DNA of 64,000 nt from Halorubrum sp. DM2 (GTDB lineage: Archaea > Halobacteriota > Halobacteria > Halobacteriales > Haloferacaceae). The notes under the pieces are model-generated. The model was not told the DNA's origin and searched no databases. It saw nothing but the letters and a program-made list of their open reading frames with translations. Below are positions 1-9,337 of this stretch, piece after piece. The first letter of the stretch is position 1, and each line of letters starts with the position of its first letter. The stretch is from positions 1,299,650-1,363,649 of the forward strand of contig NZ_LR594487.1 of NCBI RefSeq assembly GCF_901686465.1, given 5' to 3'. The translations under genes were made by a program, and so were the position numbers.

Positions 1-551
1 CCGCGATCTCAACGGCCAGATCACCGGCAGAAATCTCTGTGTGTGACTGTGAGAGAGAGAGTAAGACGCGCCGGCGCCGACTGTTCGCGATTGAGGTGAA
101 CGCTCTCTGTGGGTCCATCGGAATGGCGAGTGAGGACGGCTCGTCGGGAGCGTCGGTCACTCAGATCGCCCCGTAGATGGACGGCTATTGGTGGTTCGGT
201 AGCGAGGGCTCGGGGAGCCATCGCGGGTGTACGGTACAACGTGGAGTGTCAGAAGGCCAGTGTCGAGAGCGACACGCTGAGACACAGAGTTATCACTCCT
301 GGCCCTGTTCGGGTTGCTTGCTGTCATTGGGTGGCAGCACGACTCCTCCGGCGGTAGGACGCCGGAGGGTTCCGTCAGGAATCGTGCGTGTACTGTTGAG
401 AACTGATTGTAACTTTTATATGGGTGTCACAAAACGCAGATTGTGAATTTAGTCCTTTGAACGCTTCTACCGTGTATATCTGGGTGTGTTCTTAATCACC
501 TCTTAATTCACGCACCACCCACATCCGGTAGCTAAAAACAATACTCACATG
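1..551. other. No gene recognised; left-edge intergenic DNA
   Basis: I see no convincing gene in this stretch. Short open frames on both strands give arginine/serine-rich translations without the acidic composition of the real genes nearby. The part from about 400 to 550 is AT-rich, unlike the GC-rich start of the window. It may be the end of a larger intergenic or eroded region that continues to the left of the window. Confidence 0.4.
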
Positions 552-714
552 ACGTCCAGCCATCGTTGTCAGGGGCTTGGTTGATGAGATACATCTGGAC
601 GGACACGATGTCGCGGCCACCATCAACGTCACTGAGCATGACGCCATCGTCGAACTCGTTGCGGCCAGCGCCAGCGCAAGTCCGCGTTTTAACCGCAGTA
701 CAGTGTCATGGTAG
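552..714 (+). pseudogene. Possible coding remnant upstream of the SWIM gene
   Basis: An open frame of about 53 codons ending in TAG at 712-714 reads like ordinary acidic haloarchaeal protein (for example VDEIHLDGHDVAATINV) with GC-rich third positions. It follows directly on an in-frame TGA and has no ATG; a TTG at 577 is the only obvious start. I read it as the 3' remnant of a decayed gene, or less likely a small gene of its own. No family is recognised. Confidence 0.25.
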
Positions 715-807
715 TAGCTCTTTCAGCCGGAGAGCATTTCGATCCGGAACGAAAGAGAGATCGACGTATCGACTTTTCCGTCTCCCGACAGAACACCGCT
801 CACGCCC

Positions 808-1629
808 ATGGACGTGACTGAGGAGGCCGTTCGGAATATCTGCACGAACGCGGTCTTCGAGCGCGGCGAGAACTATCTCGATGAGGGCCGTATCGGCGAG
901 ATACACCGCATCGAAACCACCGTCACCGCCGTCGTGAGCGGGAGCCGCCAGTACGACGTGCGTATCGACCTCACGGCCGACGAGTTCGACCCGTGGTGTG
1001 ACTGTCCGTATAACGGAGCGGGGGCGTGTAAGCACGTCGTCGCCGTGCTGCTTCGGTGTGTTGACAAGCTTCCTCCTGACGAGGGTGACCGGCTCAACGC
1101 CGCACTCGAGGCTGCCGACGCCGACGACCTGCGAGCGTTCCTTTATGAAACGCTGGCTGGCGACGCTGCTCTCCGCGAGCGCTTCGTCGCCCGGTTCGGT
1201 GAAGATTCGACACGGTCGGTCGACGAACTGCGCGCCGCGATCGACCGGCAGTTCGAGGAGACGAACTCCGACTACTTCGTCGTCTTCGAACCGATCGACT
1301 TCTCGGAGTGGTTCGATCTTGCGGCGGAGTATCGCGAGCAGGAGCAATACGCCCCGGCAGCAGTGGTCTACCGGGCGCTCGTCGAATCACTCGACGACAA
1401 CATGGAGCGCGTCGACGGTGCGTACGACCACTTCTCACAGGCATTCTCGCAGGCACTCGACGGGTACGTTGACTGCGTTGGGGCCACGGACCGTGAGGGC
1501 GACGCCGCTGCGGACGCTGTCGCGTTCCTCAACGAGCGGGCTTCGTCGGGCACGTCGTTCCTCGCGGAACACTTCGAACGGGCAGCAGCTGAGCTCCAGG
1601 AGGGAGTGGGTGAGGGATCTCCCGAATAG
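808..1629 (+). CDS. SWIM zinc-finger domain protein
   Basis: This 273-residue acidic protein has a clear SWIM zinc finger near its N terminus. The motif CxCx7CxH is formed by Cys64, Cys66, Cys74 and His76. SWIM domains bind DNA or protein and are found in bacterial SWI2/SNF2 partners, MuDR transposases and stand-alone archaeal proteins. The remaining 190 residues look helical and repeat-like, with no catalytic motif that I can identify. ATG at 808 is the first start in frame and gives the complete zinc-finger domain. No neighbour shares its operon. A role in DNA binding or scaffolding within the mobile region is an inference from the domain. Confidence 0.8.
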   Translation: MDVTEEAVRNICTNAVFERGENYLDEGRIGEIHRIETTVTAVVSGSRQYDVRIDLTADEFDPWCDCPYNGAGACKHVVAVLLRCVDKLPPDEGDRLNAALEAADADDLRAFLYETLAGDAALRERFVARFGEDSTRSVDELRAAIDRQFEETNSDYFVVFEPIDFSEWFDLAAEYREQEQYAPAAVVYRALVESLDDNMERVDGAYDHFSQAFSQALDGYVDCVGATDREGDAAADAVAFLNERASSGTSFLAEHFERAAAELQEGVGEGSPE

Positions 1630-2319
1630 CTCATCCGACGTCGACTACGCCCGGAGCGAACCGACGTACGACACTCCCAGAGCGCAACAGTTCTGGATCG
1701 CGAACGCGATTTGGACGAGCATTGCGGACGCCACGTCGGCGACTCATCACTGCTAGTCGATAAAAAAAGAGACGGACGAGGCTCTTCTGGAAACTGGTGA
1801 TGAGTGAGGTGGAAGCCTGCGGACGCTAGCGCCCGTCGTCGCGCTTCTGGGGGGTAATACACTACCCTGCGGCTCCAAAGCCTTTGCGCGGCGCAGAGAC
1901 TCGTCTGTGGGTCGTCTGTGTTGTGCCGTCTCCATTCCCCGTTATGTCGGGGGACGATCCGAACGTCGTACGTTGCGGACTGGCCCTCGCGAACGACGAT
2001 GTCCGGATGATTGATGTCGTTCGCCGTTTCGCAAGTGTTGTTGACGGCGACGTCGATCTTTTGTCGGTCTAGCGTTCATGTTTCGATCACCGCCGTTCGC
2101 GAGGCTGAGCCCCTTCGTGGTACTGACTGTCCTACTTATCCCACCTGTCCGGAAAAGCGTTGTCGGAGGGACCACGTAGTGCTGTATGGCTTCGTGCTGA
2201 TACCCACAAAGGCAGAGTGTTGATGTATCCCCTTCCGGTGCTGCTCGCTTCGATCGGGGTGGTCTCCCAGCTCTTCGTCTCGGTCCGGTGTTGCCTGTCG
2301 CTCTCTGCTCGGCGGGCGT
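1630..2319. other. Intergenic stretch with eroded coding sequence
   Basis: No intact gene is visible between the SWIM gene and the ribbon-helix-helix gene. One minus-strand section (about 1950-2081) keeps a coding-like codon pattern and is listed separately. The remainder gives only short, basic or low-complexity translations. Such debris is common in haloarchaeal integrated plasmids. Confidence 0.4.
1950..2081 (-). pseudogene. Degraded gene fragment
   Basis: Reading the minus strand from about 2081 downward gives a run of about 40 codons with GC-rich third positions and an acidic, protein-like translation (for example VAVNNTCETANDINHPDI, then VVREGQSATYDVRIVP). It is preceded by an in-frame TGA, lacks a start codon, and after about 1950 becomes arginine-rich nonsense. 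It is probably an internal piece of a decayed gene; the family is not recognised. Overlapping plus-strand frames are less protein-like. Confidence 0.3.
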
Positions 2320-2673
2320 TCAGTTGTCGTCGTCTTCGTCGTCGTGGTACCAGCCGTTGCCGCCGAAGTACGGGTGCGGTGTGACGAGGTCAACCCCGGT
2401 CGTCCCCTCGGGCAGCGGCATGTTCCCGACCTTTTTGCTCTGTGCTTCGATCTCATCTCCGAACTTCCCATCTGAATTGATCCCTAACTCGACAAGCATC
2501 CGTTCCATCTTGATGTCGATTTGTTCCATCTTAATCCGCTGGTGGCGGTTGTTGATCCCCTCGCGAAGAAGTAGTTTCACAGCCATGCTTCGAGATATCT
2601 CGTGGTGGTCTGCGATGTCATCGATGAGCTCTGCCAGTTCATCAGACACATAGCAGGAGATGTTAGTTGGCAT
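2320..2673 (-). CDS. Ribbon-helix-helix (CopG/MetJ-like) DNA-binding protein
   Basis: The 117-residue product begins with a short beta strand followed by two helices (MPTNISCYVSDELAELID, then EISRSMAVKLLLREGI), the ribbon-helix-helix layout used by plasmid copy-control proteins, antitoxins and partition proteins. A coiled-coil-like segment follows (about residues 40-65) and the tail is very acidic. I chose the ATG at 2673 because it starts the fold directly and has a TATA-like TTAAGTCG about 30 bases upstream; a longer frame to 2775 adds an arginine-rich stretch unlike coding sequence. It stands between eroded DNA and the repeat zone, so control of plasmid maintenance is plausible but unproven. 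Confidence 0.75.
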   Translation of the reverse strand: MPTNISCYVSDELAELIDDIADHHEISRSMAVKLLLREGINNRHQRIKMEQIDIKMERMLVELGINSDGKFGDEIEAQSKKVGNMPLPEGTTGVDLVTPHPYFGGNGWYHDDEDDDN

Positions 2674-3398
2674 TGTAGTTCTTTGTTCACCGGGTCCCCT
2701 GTTAAGTCGTCCCCTCAGACAATCCCCCACATCCGTTCTGCCAACCTCGGCTACTCCCTGCTGACGTGTCACCACTTGGCTCCGTCCTGTCGTCCCCTAC
2801 CTGCGGCAACCGGGGGGGACGATCATCGCCTCTCCATACTCGTCTCCAGTGGACCCGCTTGCCTCCACGCGCCGGGAGGCTCCTCTGCTGTAGCTGTCCA
2901 CCCGTTCTGTCGATCGCCGCGCCGGTCTGTCCCACCGCGTGGCTGGTCGTCAACGCCGGTCCATACACCGAGAGGTTGATGGTGGCCTGTTGCTTTTGGT
3001 CGATGTCGATCGCTGTCCCTGTCTGGGTATGCCAGCCGGGAGCTTGTCTCCGGTCGCTGTTTGGTGTCGCTCTGTCTGAGTGGGTCACCCCCTGGCCCGT
3101 ACTGCTGAGAGTGTCGTCTCAGGCCGCCTCATCTGCGTCCAGAATCCAGTATCTGATTTCTGATATAGATTCCCCGTCTCTCTCATCGATCGCTCACTTC
3201 CCCTCTCTCCTCTCGGCCCCGCCCCGAACTATCGCTACGCGGTCGACCTTCTGGTCGGATTGCCCTCTAGGCCCCTAACACTGTGAATTCGCGGAACCTA
3301 ACCACAGGGGAGGAGAGATATATTAGAGCATCTCTAAAGCCCTCTCAACCGCTTAGAACCTAACCAGCGGGATTATGGGGGTGGGTGCGTTGATTGCG
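2674..3398. other. Non-coding, AT-rising stretch with a short direct repeat
   Basis: No gene is supported here; open frames on both strands have non-coding composition. From about 3150 onward the DNA becomes AT-rich. An 11-base direct repeat, GAACCTAACCA, occurs at 3294-3304 and again at 3356-3366, 62 bases apart, with a very AT-rich segment (GATATATTAGAG) between. This leads into the periodic array that starts at about 3399. Confidence 0.5.
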
Positions 3399-3888
3399 AA
3401 CCCCCCCAAAATCGATAGCCGTCTAGCGATAAACAACTACATCAAATTCAATATATAACATATCAAGGATGCCCTGAAAAGTTGTCGAGTCTTGCGATTA
3501 TAGCCGGTCCTCGGGCAACTATTGCCGCCTATCATGGAATTGGGCTATACCACTCTCGTATTGCGATTGCGTGGTTGATAGTGTACCCCCACAAATCCAG
3601 AGCAGTCTTGCGATTAAATATTGAGACCAGATGTGTCAAATGTGTATTGTGCTGGATTTGTAGTACGATAACAAAACCGGTCAAATCCTTCCCAGTCTTG
3701 CGATTATGAGAATTATCACAACCCCCCTCTATTCGCATCTCGTCCTGCGATAACAGAATTTGATATGTCTCCACCATTCATGTCGTGATGACCCGAGTGG
3801 CTGATAAAGAAACCCCCCAATCTAGTCGCCTTCGTGCGATTATGAGTTTGATAAGAGATCGGCTGTATCGCTCGTCCGTCTTGTGATT
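3399..3888 (+). repeat. 137-base-periodic array of GTCTTGCGATTA sites
   Basis: Eight degenerate copies of GTCTTGCGATTA lie in this AT-rich non-coding stretch. Their GCGAT cores start at 3426, 3494, 3563, 3610, 3700, 3747, 3836 and 3883. Spacings are 68, 69, 47, 90, 47, 89 and 47, so every second site repeats at 136-137 bases. At least four sites (3426, 3610, 3747, 3836) are preceded about 20 bases upstream by an ACCCCC tract, and two are followed by TATGAG. The layout fits protein-binding iterons of a replication origin or centromere, or a very old tandem duplication of a 137-base unit. Repeats are too short and uneven for CRISPR. Confidence 0.65.
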
Positions 3889-4400
3889 TGTTGGTAGCGG
3901 CCCGCCGAAATTATCTGAATTATTATAAGATGGCCGTTATTGTTGTGCTCAATGAGCCGGTGTGATTCCTGTCGGGGGTGATCGACTCTTAATTAGATTT
4001 CTCTGAGATTTCCGATTGATCTCTATTTGCTGTGGTCTAGGTGGCGGCGAGATTCTGGTTAGATTTCCCAGAGATTTCCGATTGATATCCATTTGCTGTG
4101 GTCTAGATGGCAGCGATATTCTGGTTAGATTGTGTTTAGATTGCCGTCTGTATGTCGCTTTTATTGAGTCTCCTAAACGATATCAAAGTGGTTTGCTTTC
4201 TTGTCTTTCAGTACTGTCTTACTCTAGGCGGCCTCATTAGCTTAGAACTTAGTGTGTTCGTAGGCCGTGGCCTTTAGTGCGATATTGGTTGCTGAAGTGG
4301 AAAACTGTTGCTAGCACTTGTTTCAAATGAGAGCTCAGTACAGGGCGGCTGAGTTATTGATTGGCTCCGTACAAGAAAGCGTGTGGCAAAGATATGGCCG
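3889..4400. other. AT-rich non-coding stretch downstream of the ATPase gene
   Basis: No gene is seen. The stretch contains the 66-base tandem repeat listed separately and otherwise AT-rich unique sequence that lies 3' of the large ATPase gene. Together with the periodic array to its left it makes about 1 kb of repeat-rich non-coding DNA, the longest in the window. Confidence 0.5.
3993..4130 (+). repeat. 66-base tandem repeat, two copies and a partial third
   Basis: Copy one (3993-4058) and copy two (4059-4124) begin with TTAGATTTC and share blocks such as GAGATTTCCGATTGAT and ATTTGCTGTGGTCTAG, with only a few mismatches. A third copy starts at 4125 with TTAGAT and then diverges. The repeat contains no gene. 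It may be part of a plasmid origin or simply recent slippage; high copy similarity shows that it is younger than the periodic array beside it. Confidence 0.75.
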
Positions 4401-7400
4401 CTAGTTGTCGTCCAGATCAGTCCTGAGTTTGTTGATGCTGAAGATTTCCTTAGCACACTCCGCATCTAGTTCTTCGTTGATCTTCTCGAAGTTGTCTGTC
4501 TGGCGAGCTTCAACATAGCCGATCTGGTCGATGAGAGATGAGAGGAGCTGCCGCATCCCATCCGCATTTTTCACCACCCAGATAGCATCTCCGGGTTGGT
4601 TCTTGAGCTTGATCGAGTCGTCTACGACGTGTCGCCGTTTGTCTGGTGACGTCTCAACCTCAACGATTTTGATGCGATCGTCGAGAGAGTCGTCGGTCGG
4701 CTTGGCGTAGAGGTCGTACTTCTTCTCTTCGTCGTCCGGGCTGTAGTACATGTGCGTCTCGTAGCCGAGCGCGTCGTAGTGTGCCTGGATGAGCTTGACG
4801 CCGACGCGATGCTCCGGGCTTTCCCGGCCGTACTCACCGCCGTCTCGTGGCGCGAGATTGCGGTCCACGACGACGTTTGCTTCGTCTGTCGGCCAGTAGT
4901 ACGCCTGCCTGTTTCCGAGCGTGAACTTCTCGAGGTATCCCCAGTCGCAGAGGTCTGCTGCTGTCTCGCTGTAGGGAAGTTCCTTCATCGAGTCCTTGAT
5001 GTGGTAGCCGTTTACCCCATCGGTGAGCGCGTCGTAGACCATCCGCAGGAACATTTCGTGTTCATTTGTGAACTCGTCAGTGTCCGCTGGGGAGTCGTCA
5101 TCATCATCGCCGTCGCCGTCATCGTCTTCATCTGCGCGTGCTTTCACGCCGCTGTCCATGTCGATCGCCTCGTGTTCGCGGTTGACGCAGTGGCGATACC
5201 GACTTCGTTCACGCACGGAATCCGCGAGCGAGTTGACGTTGAACGGCCCCGCGTTGTGTCCTGGCGGGATGGGAAGCGGCCGGAGCGTGAGTATCTCCGG
5301 CTTCTGTTTGTGGAAGCCCGTCGACGGCAGCTGGACGATCCACTCACCGCGGCGAAGCCCGGAGATGCGGTCTTTGATCTCATCATTTTCGAGGTCCTCG
5401 TGGAACAGCGACTCTGCGAGGAGGTCGTCGGTCGCGACGTTGCCGATGATCTTCGTGTTGATGTTGTTGAGGATTTCCTTGTACGCCCGCCGGTTGTCGT
5501 GTGGATTGTCTCCGAGTACCTGCTCAGGGTACTGCATGATGAGCCCCAGCGAGAGATTGAATTCCCGCCCTTTCGGGAGTAGCTCTCGGTAGACGATCTC
5601 GTTGCGAGCGATGTTTGCGGACTCCTCGATGATGACGTTCGTGATGTATTCATCGTCGTCTGGCGTCCAGATGGACTGCGCCGATGTCCACAGGTGTGAG
5701 AGGAACAGGACGGTGAAGACTTCGCTGCTGGCTCCACGAAGGCTTCCCGTGTCGATGAGAACGACTTTGTTCGAGTTGAGGATGCTCTTCATGTCGAGCA
5801 TCGGTATCTCCTTGCTGTACCAGTTGGTCTCGTCGTTCCAGTATTTATCCTCGATCGTGTACGACAGCATATCCCAGATGAAGTCGCGTTCCTTCAGCTT
5901 CCGGATCCGATTGAGGACTGCGTCCGTCGTGTTCATGAACTGCCGCGCGTCCTTCTCGAGGTGCGATTCGAGGATGGATGTGACCTGTGTGTCGGCCGTT
6001 CGTGGGATTGCTTCGAGGACTTTGTCGTAGTCCTTGTCGAGGTCTTCGACCTGCTTGCCGTACTTCTGGAACTCCTGTGCGGCCTGCATGAGCTCACCAA
6101 TAGAGAAGTAGTCCTTCCCGTGGTCTTTGTCGAATAGCGCCTTGATCAGGTTGGTGAGGATCTCGTTTGCGACGAACGCCTGTTCGACTGTTTTCTTTCC
6201 CAGAACGAATCTGAGAATCTGAAAATAGTGGTCGATGATATCCTGTTTGGCCGTCTCGCGAGTCCGCCCCGCTCCCTCTGTGAGCGGCCGGAGATCGAAG
6301 AACGGCATCCCCGGAACCATTCCGTCTGCTTCGGGGATCTGGATATATTCGACATCGTCGACGTTGCCGAACAGCGTGCGGTGACACCGCAGGTAGTTCT
6401 CACACATCTCGCCGTCTTTGGGATCGATGAGGATTGTTGGCCCCTCGAGGTCGTTGTGTGTGGTCAGCATGTCGTTGATCGTTGCGACTGTCTTCCCGCT
6501 CCCAGTCGTCGCAGCTCGGATGTAGTGTTGGGTGAGATGGTCCGCAGACAACGATAGCGCGTCTCGTTGCGAGAGGTGGTTCCACCACTCGTTTTTCGTC
6601 TCGATGGTGCTGATATCGTCGGGCTTGTCGCTGTGATCACGCAGCGCGGTGACGGCGTGACCGATGGTCATCCCCTTGGAGAACTCCTTGAACACCTCCT
6701 CGTTCGGCGAGGTGAGCGGCGACTGAGCCGTGGGCATCCCGCCGGTCCCACCGCGACTTGCTTTCGGGAGCGAGTCGATCGACGGGACCGTGATGAAGTT
6801 TGAGAGCTCGTCGATGTTACAGACGAGCAGCGGTTTTCGTCGCGTCCATGACTCCAGCCCGTTCGGGTAGGTGATGCCGTGGTTGAGCATCCGTTCGTAC
6901 TCAGCATCGTTTGTCCCGAGGTAGTTCCCCTCAATCGAGTAGAATTTCCCGCTGATCTGGTTGAGCGCATCTTGGAGATTACGGGCTGTCTCCGGGTTCG
7001 ATGCTGCGGCTCGTAGCGAGACGTTGTACGTGTGTGAGGGATCTTTCAGGTCGATCTGTCCCATCCGGCTAGTCCCTGAGCGGTATCCGCCGGTCTGAGA
7101 GTCGTAGATTGAACCACCGATTTCATGCGGCGTATCACTCCGGTGTCGCTCCTGTTTTTCTTCGTCAGAGACGCCAAGGATACCGTCTATGAGCGTTCGG
7201 AGGAAGAGGCCGCCGGTCGTGTGGACGCCCTGCTTGAGGTTTCCTTTCTGCCGTTCTGCTTTCGGTGACCAGTCCGCGCGTGGCTCGAACACACTCTGAA
7301 AGATGACCGCGCCGTCCGATTGGATGATCGTCTCGAGGAGGTTAGAAAGCGGTGAGCGGTCGATAGCTTCGTTGTCGAACGACGAGAGTGTCGTCATCCA

Positions 7401-8045
7401 GTCGCGCCGCTTCTCTTCGACACCCTCCCAGCGGACCATCTCGGGGACATCCTCGAAGACATCTGTAATGTCGAAGTTTGTCCGACCGAACTCGAAGTCG
7501 TCTGGATACTGCGAGCGCGTGGTACTTTCGAGGCGATCGCAGGTGACATCGCCGCGTCCGCCAGGCCCGATGAAGAACTTGAATTGTGCTTCGTCCGGAG
7601 GTTTGTAGATGATGAACTCGAAATTTGGAGAGGATTCGATGATAGGGAGATGAAGATCCATATCGAGCGGGAGTTTTCGTCCGTTTCCGTATCGGTGGAG
7701 ACCGTACAGTTCGCGTTTGACGGTCTCCGAGTTTACTTCTTCACGGACGGGTATGATCTGGATGTACTCCTGTTCGGATTCGATCTCCTCAATGAAGTTC
7801 TCGGCTTCGTCGTCGCTGAGCGCCCCACTGAGGGATGGATCGGCCGATGATTCGTAGTCCGCAGGGATGGTGATCGGCTCTTCTTCCTCAGTTTCTCCAT
7901 CTAACGCGGCCTCGAAGATGTCGAAGTCGCCGTCAACTACCTCTGGTGTGGGCGTTTCTTCCTGTTCAACCGATGGTTCGTCTGGGCCGGGCGGTTCTCC
8001 AGGTGCTGGGGTATCGCCTTCCCGGTGTTTGTCGTCTTGGCTCAC
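4401..8045 (-). CDS. HerA/VirD4-family conjugation-type ATPase with C-terminal nuclease-like module
   Basis: A very large protein (1,214 residues from the GTG at 8045; a GTG at 8093 would add 16). The N-terminal 500 residues are acidic and unrecognised. The motor domain has Walker A TTGSGKT near residue 510 and Walker B NVIIEESA near residue 802, as in HerA, VirD4 and TraG DNA pumps. An Asp-rich linker leads to a winged-helix-like part and, near residues 1075-1175, a PD-(D/E)xK-like pattern (HRVGVKL, KYDLYA, VEVETS). Such ATPases are common on haloarchaeal plasmids and may move DNA between cells. The start at 8045 is preferred because TATA-like GCTATAGAT sits about 27 bases upstream. Confidence 0.8.
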   Translation of the reverse strand: MSQDDKHREGDTPAPGEPPGPDEPSVEQEETPTPEVVDGDFDIFEAALDGETEEEEPITIPADYESSADPSLSGALSDDEAENFIEEIESEQEYIQIIPVREEVNSETVKRELYGLHRYGNGRKLPLDMDLHLPIIESSPNFEFIIYKPPDEAQFKFFIGPGGRGDVTCDRLESTTRSQYPDDFEFGRTNFDITDVFEDVPEMVRWEGVEEKRRDWMTTLSSFDNEAIDRSPLSNLLETIIQSDGAVIFQSVFEPRADWSPKAERQKGNLKQGVHTTGGLFLRTLIDGILGVSDEEKQERHRSDTPHEIGGSIYDSQTGGYRSGTSRMGQIDLKDPSHTYNVSLRAAASNPETARNLQDALNQISGKFYSIEGNYLGTNDAEYERMLNHGITYPNGLESWTRRKPLLVCNIDELSNFITVPSIDSLPKASRGGTGGMPTAQSPLTSPNEEVFKEFSKGMTIGHAVTALRDHSDKPDDISTIETKNEWWNHLSQRDALSLSADHLTQHYIRAATTGSGKTVATINDMLTTHNDLEGPTILIDPKDGEMCENYLRCHRTLFGNVDDVEYIQIPEADGMVPGMPFFDLRPLTEGAGRTRETAKQDIIDHYFQILRFVLGKKTVEQAFVANEILTNLIKALFDKDHGKDYFSIGELMQAAQEFQKYGKQVEDLDKDYDKVLEAIPRTADTQVTSILESHLEKDARQFMNTTDAVLNRIRKLKERDFIWDMLSYTIEDKYWNDETNWYSKEIPMLDMKSILNSNKVVLIDTGSLRGASSEVFTVLFLSHLWTSAQSIWTPDDDEYITNVIIEESANIARNEIVYRELLPKGREFNLSLGLIMQYPEQVLGDNPHDNRRAYKEILNNINTKIIGNVATDDLLAESLFHEDLENDEIKDRISGLRRGEWIVQLPSTGFHKQKPEILTLRPLPIPPGHNAGPFNVNSLADSVRERSRYRHCVNREHEAIDMDSGVKARADEDDDGDGDDDDDSPADTDEFTNEHEMFLRMVYDALTDGVNGYHIKDSMKELPYSETAADLCDWGYLEKFTLGNRQAYYWPTDEANVVVDRNLAPRDGGEYGRESPEHRVGVKLIQAHYDALGYETHMYYSPDDEEKKYDLYAKPTDDSLDDRIKIVEVETSPDKRRHVVDDSIKLKNQPGDAIWVVKNADGMRQLLSSLIDQIGYVEARQTDNFEKINEELDAECAKEIFSINKLRTDLDDN

Positions 8046-8065
8046 TATAGAGATACCACACGACC

Positions 8066-8152
8066 TATCTATAGCTTTTTTGGGGGGTGCCACTTCAGCT
8101 GGGGGTTAAAAATCAATATTCTGGAACCACCACCCCGCCGGTATGTTTTTAC
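8066..8152. promoter_or_regulatory. Divergent promoter region between ATPase and 309-residue gene
   Basis: Two TATA-like boxes point away from each other. AAAAAAGCTATAGAT (minus strand, about 8067-8081) lies about 27 bases before the GTG at 8045. GGTATGTTTTTA (about 8141-8152) lies about 27 bases before the ATG at 8176. Both distances suit leaderless archaeal transcripts and suggest the two genes are controlled together. Confidence 0.5.
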
Positions 8153-8175
8153 CAGAACTCTGAGTCGATTTCTCT

Positions 8176-9105
8176 ATGCTCACCACACCGAACAGTGCGC
8201 TAAGGCGAATCGGTGACGGATCGGTTTCCCAGCCTGCGCTGGATCTGCTGTACGCGATAGGCGAGTGGTACAACGGCGCTGAGTTCCATCGCGATGGGCA
8301 GCTGCTCTCGATCGCGACCTCACAACCGCCGAACCTTCAGACGCTTATCGGCTGTGGGGACAATTTCTGGGAGTACCGCTACGCGGACGCGTTCGATGAG
8401 TTGGTCTCTCTCGGCTGGGTTCGAGGAAGCGAAGATCCGGAGTGGATCCTGCGCAAGCCGGTGAAGTGGGCTCCGACTCAGCAAGGCCGTGCGGCGATTG
8501 GTGACTTCTTTCGCGAGGAGTTCGTCGAGAAGTACGAACACATAATCCACTACGGTAGCGGCCTCGTCGGAGACGGGGACGAAACGCTGACGCATCGGAC
8601 TGGCGTGGAGCTCTGTCACTTTGCTGGTGGACACGAAAGCTACGCTACAGGATACTTTGAAAATCATCCGTGGGAGAGAGTTGAGATGTACCCTGGGGAT
8701 CACGGCCACGCCCGACCGGACGTCGCCTCTGTCGATAACTGGACCAGCTGGGAAGTCATCACCGGACACAACGATCTCGCCGGGGTCGCCGAGAAGCTGA
8801 TGCGGATTCGTGACCAGTACCAATACGTTCGCTGGCTCTTCGACACGCGGGAGACTGCTTTCCGCGTGCTGTCGTTCTTCCACGAGTCGGACATCACCGA
8901 CATCCGAATCGTGAACGCGCCGTACGACAACCTCGAGAACCACTCACTCCAAATAGGTCAGGACTACCTCAAGCGGAGTCGAGAGGACGATGCGTACTGC
9001 GTGAACGGCATCGACAAACTCGAAACACTCCAGTCGCTCTGGAATCTGAAAGAGCACTTCGCCCAGACCTACAACCAGAAGCCGCCGAACAAATCCACGC
9101 TCTAA
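8176..9105 (+). CDS. Winged-helix protein with PD-(D/E)xK-like C-terminal domain
   Basis: The 309-residue product is not a member of a family I can name. Residues 15-115 look like a winged-helix domain. After an HRTGVEL motif at residues 140-146 comes RPD (180-182) and WEVIT (192-196), then an alternating helix/strand segment with YQYVRWLF. This order matches the C-terminal end of the divergent giant ATPase (HRVGVKL, DLYA, VEVETS, AIWVVKN). The catalytic Lys expected after the second acidic residue is replaced by Thr196, so nuclease activity is doubtful. Divergent promoters suggest joint expression with the ATPase; an accessory role in DNA processing for transfer is inferred. Confidence 0.55.
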   Translation: MLTTPNSALRRIGDGSVSQPALDLLYAIGEWYNGAEFHRDGQLLSIATSQPPNLQTLIGCGDNFWEYRYADAFDELVSLGWVRGSEDPEWILRKPVKWAPTQQGRAAIGDFFREEFVEKYEHIIHYGSGLVGDGDETLTHRTGVELCHFAGGHESYATGYFENHPWERVEMYPGDHGHARPDVASVDNWTSWEVITGHNDLAGVAEKLMRIRDQYQYVRWLFDTRETAFRVLSFFHESDITDIRIVNAPYDNLENHSLQIGQDYLKRSREDDAYCVNGIDKLETLQSLWNLKEHFAQTYNQKPPNKSTL

Positions 9106-9337
9106 CTCGGCTCCATCCTGGATGTCTCACGCCTCCTGCGGAAACTCGGTATCCCCGTTCTCTCTACTATTAGATCTTCTATAGCGGACTCGTACGGGGA
9201 CACCTCTCTGACGCTAGACCGGGTGATGGGCGAGATTCCGGTGCGCAAGCAGGTCTATCGACTCGATAAAATCCAACAATCTAGACTGGCGGTGTACGCG
9301 GTTTACAGTCTAAGCGTAGTTAGAAGCGACGACGCAG

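Noticed and set aside
2702-3088. 128-codon minus-strand frame upstream of the RHH gene
   Set aside because: Composition is Arg/Gly/Gln-rich and low-complexity, unlike real genes here, and it would run into the RHH promoter.
3532-3777. 81-codon minus-strand frame inside the periodic array
   Set aside because: It runs across the repeated sites, is not acidic and has no motif; AT-rich non-coding DNA produces such frames by chance.
3399-3888. Possible CRISPR array
   Set aside because: Repeats are only about 12 bases, degenerate, and alternate between 47 and 90 base spacing; they do not resemble haloarchaeal CRISPR repeats and no cas gene is present.
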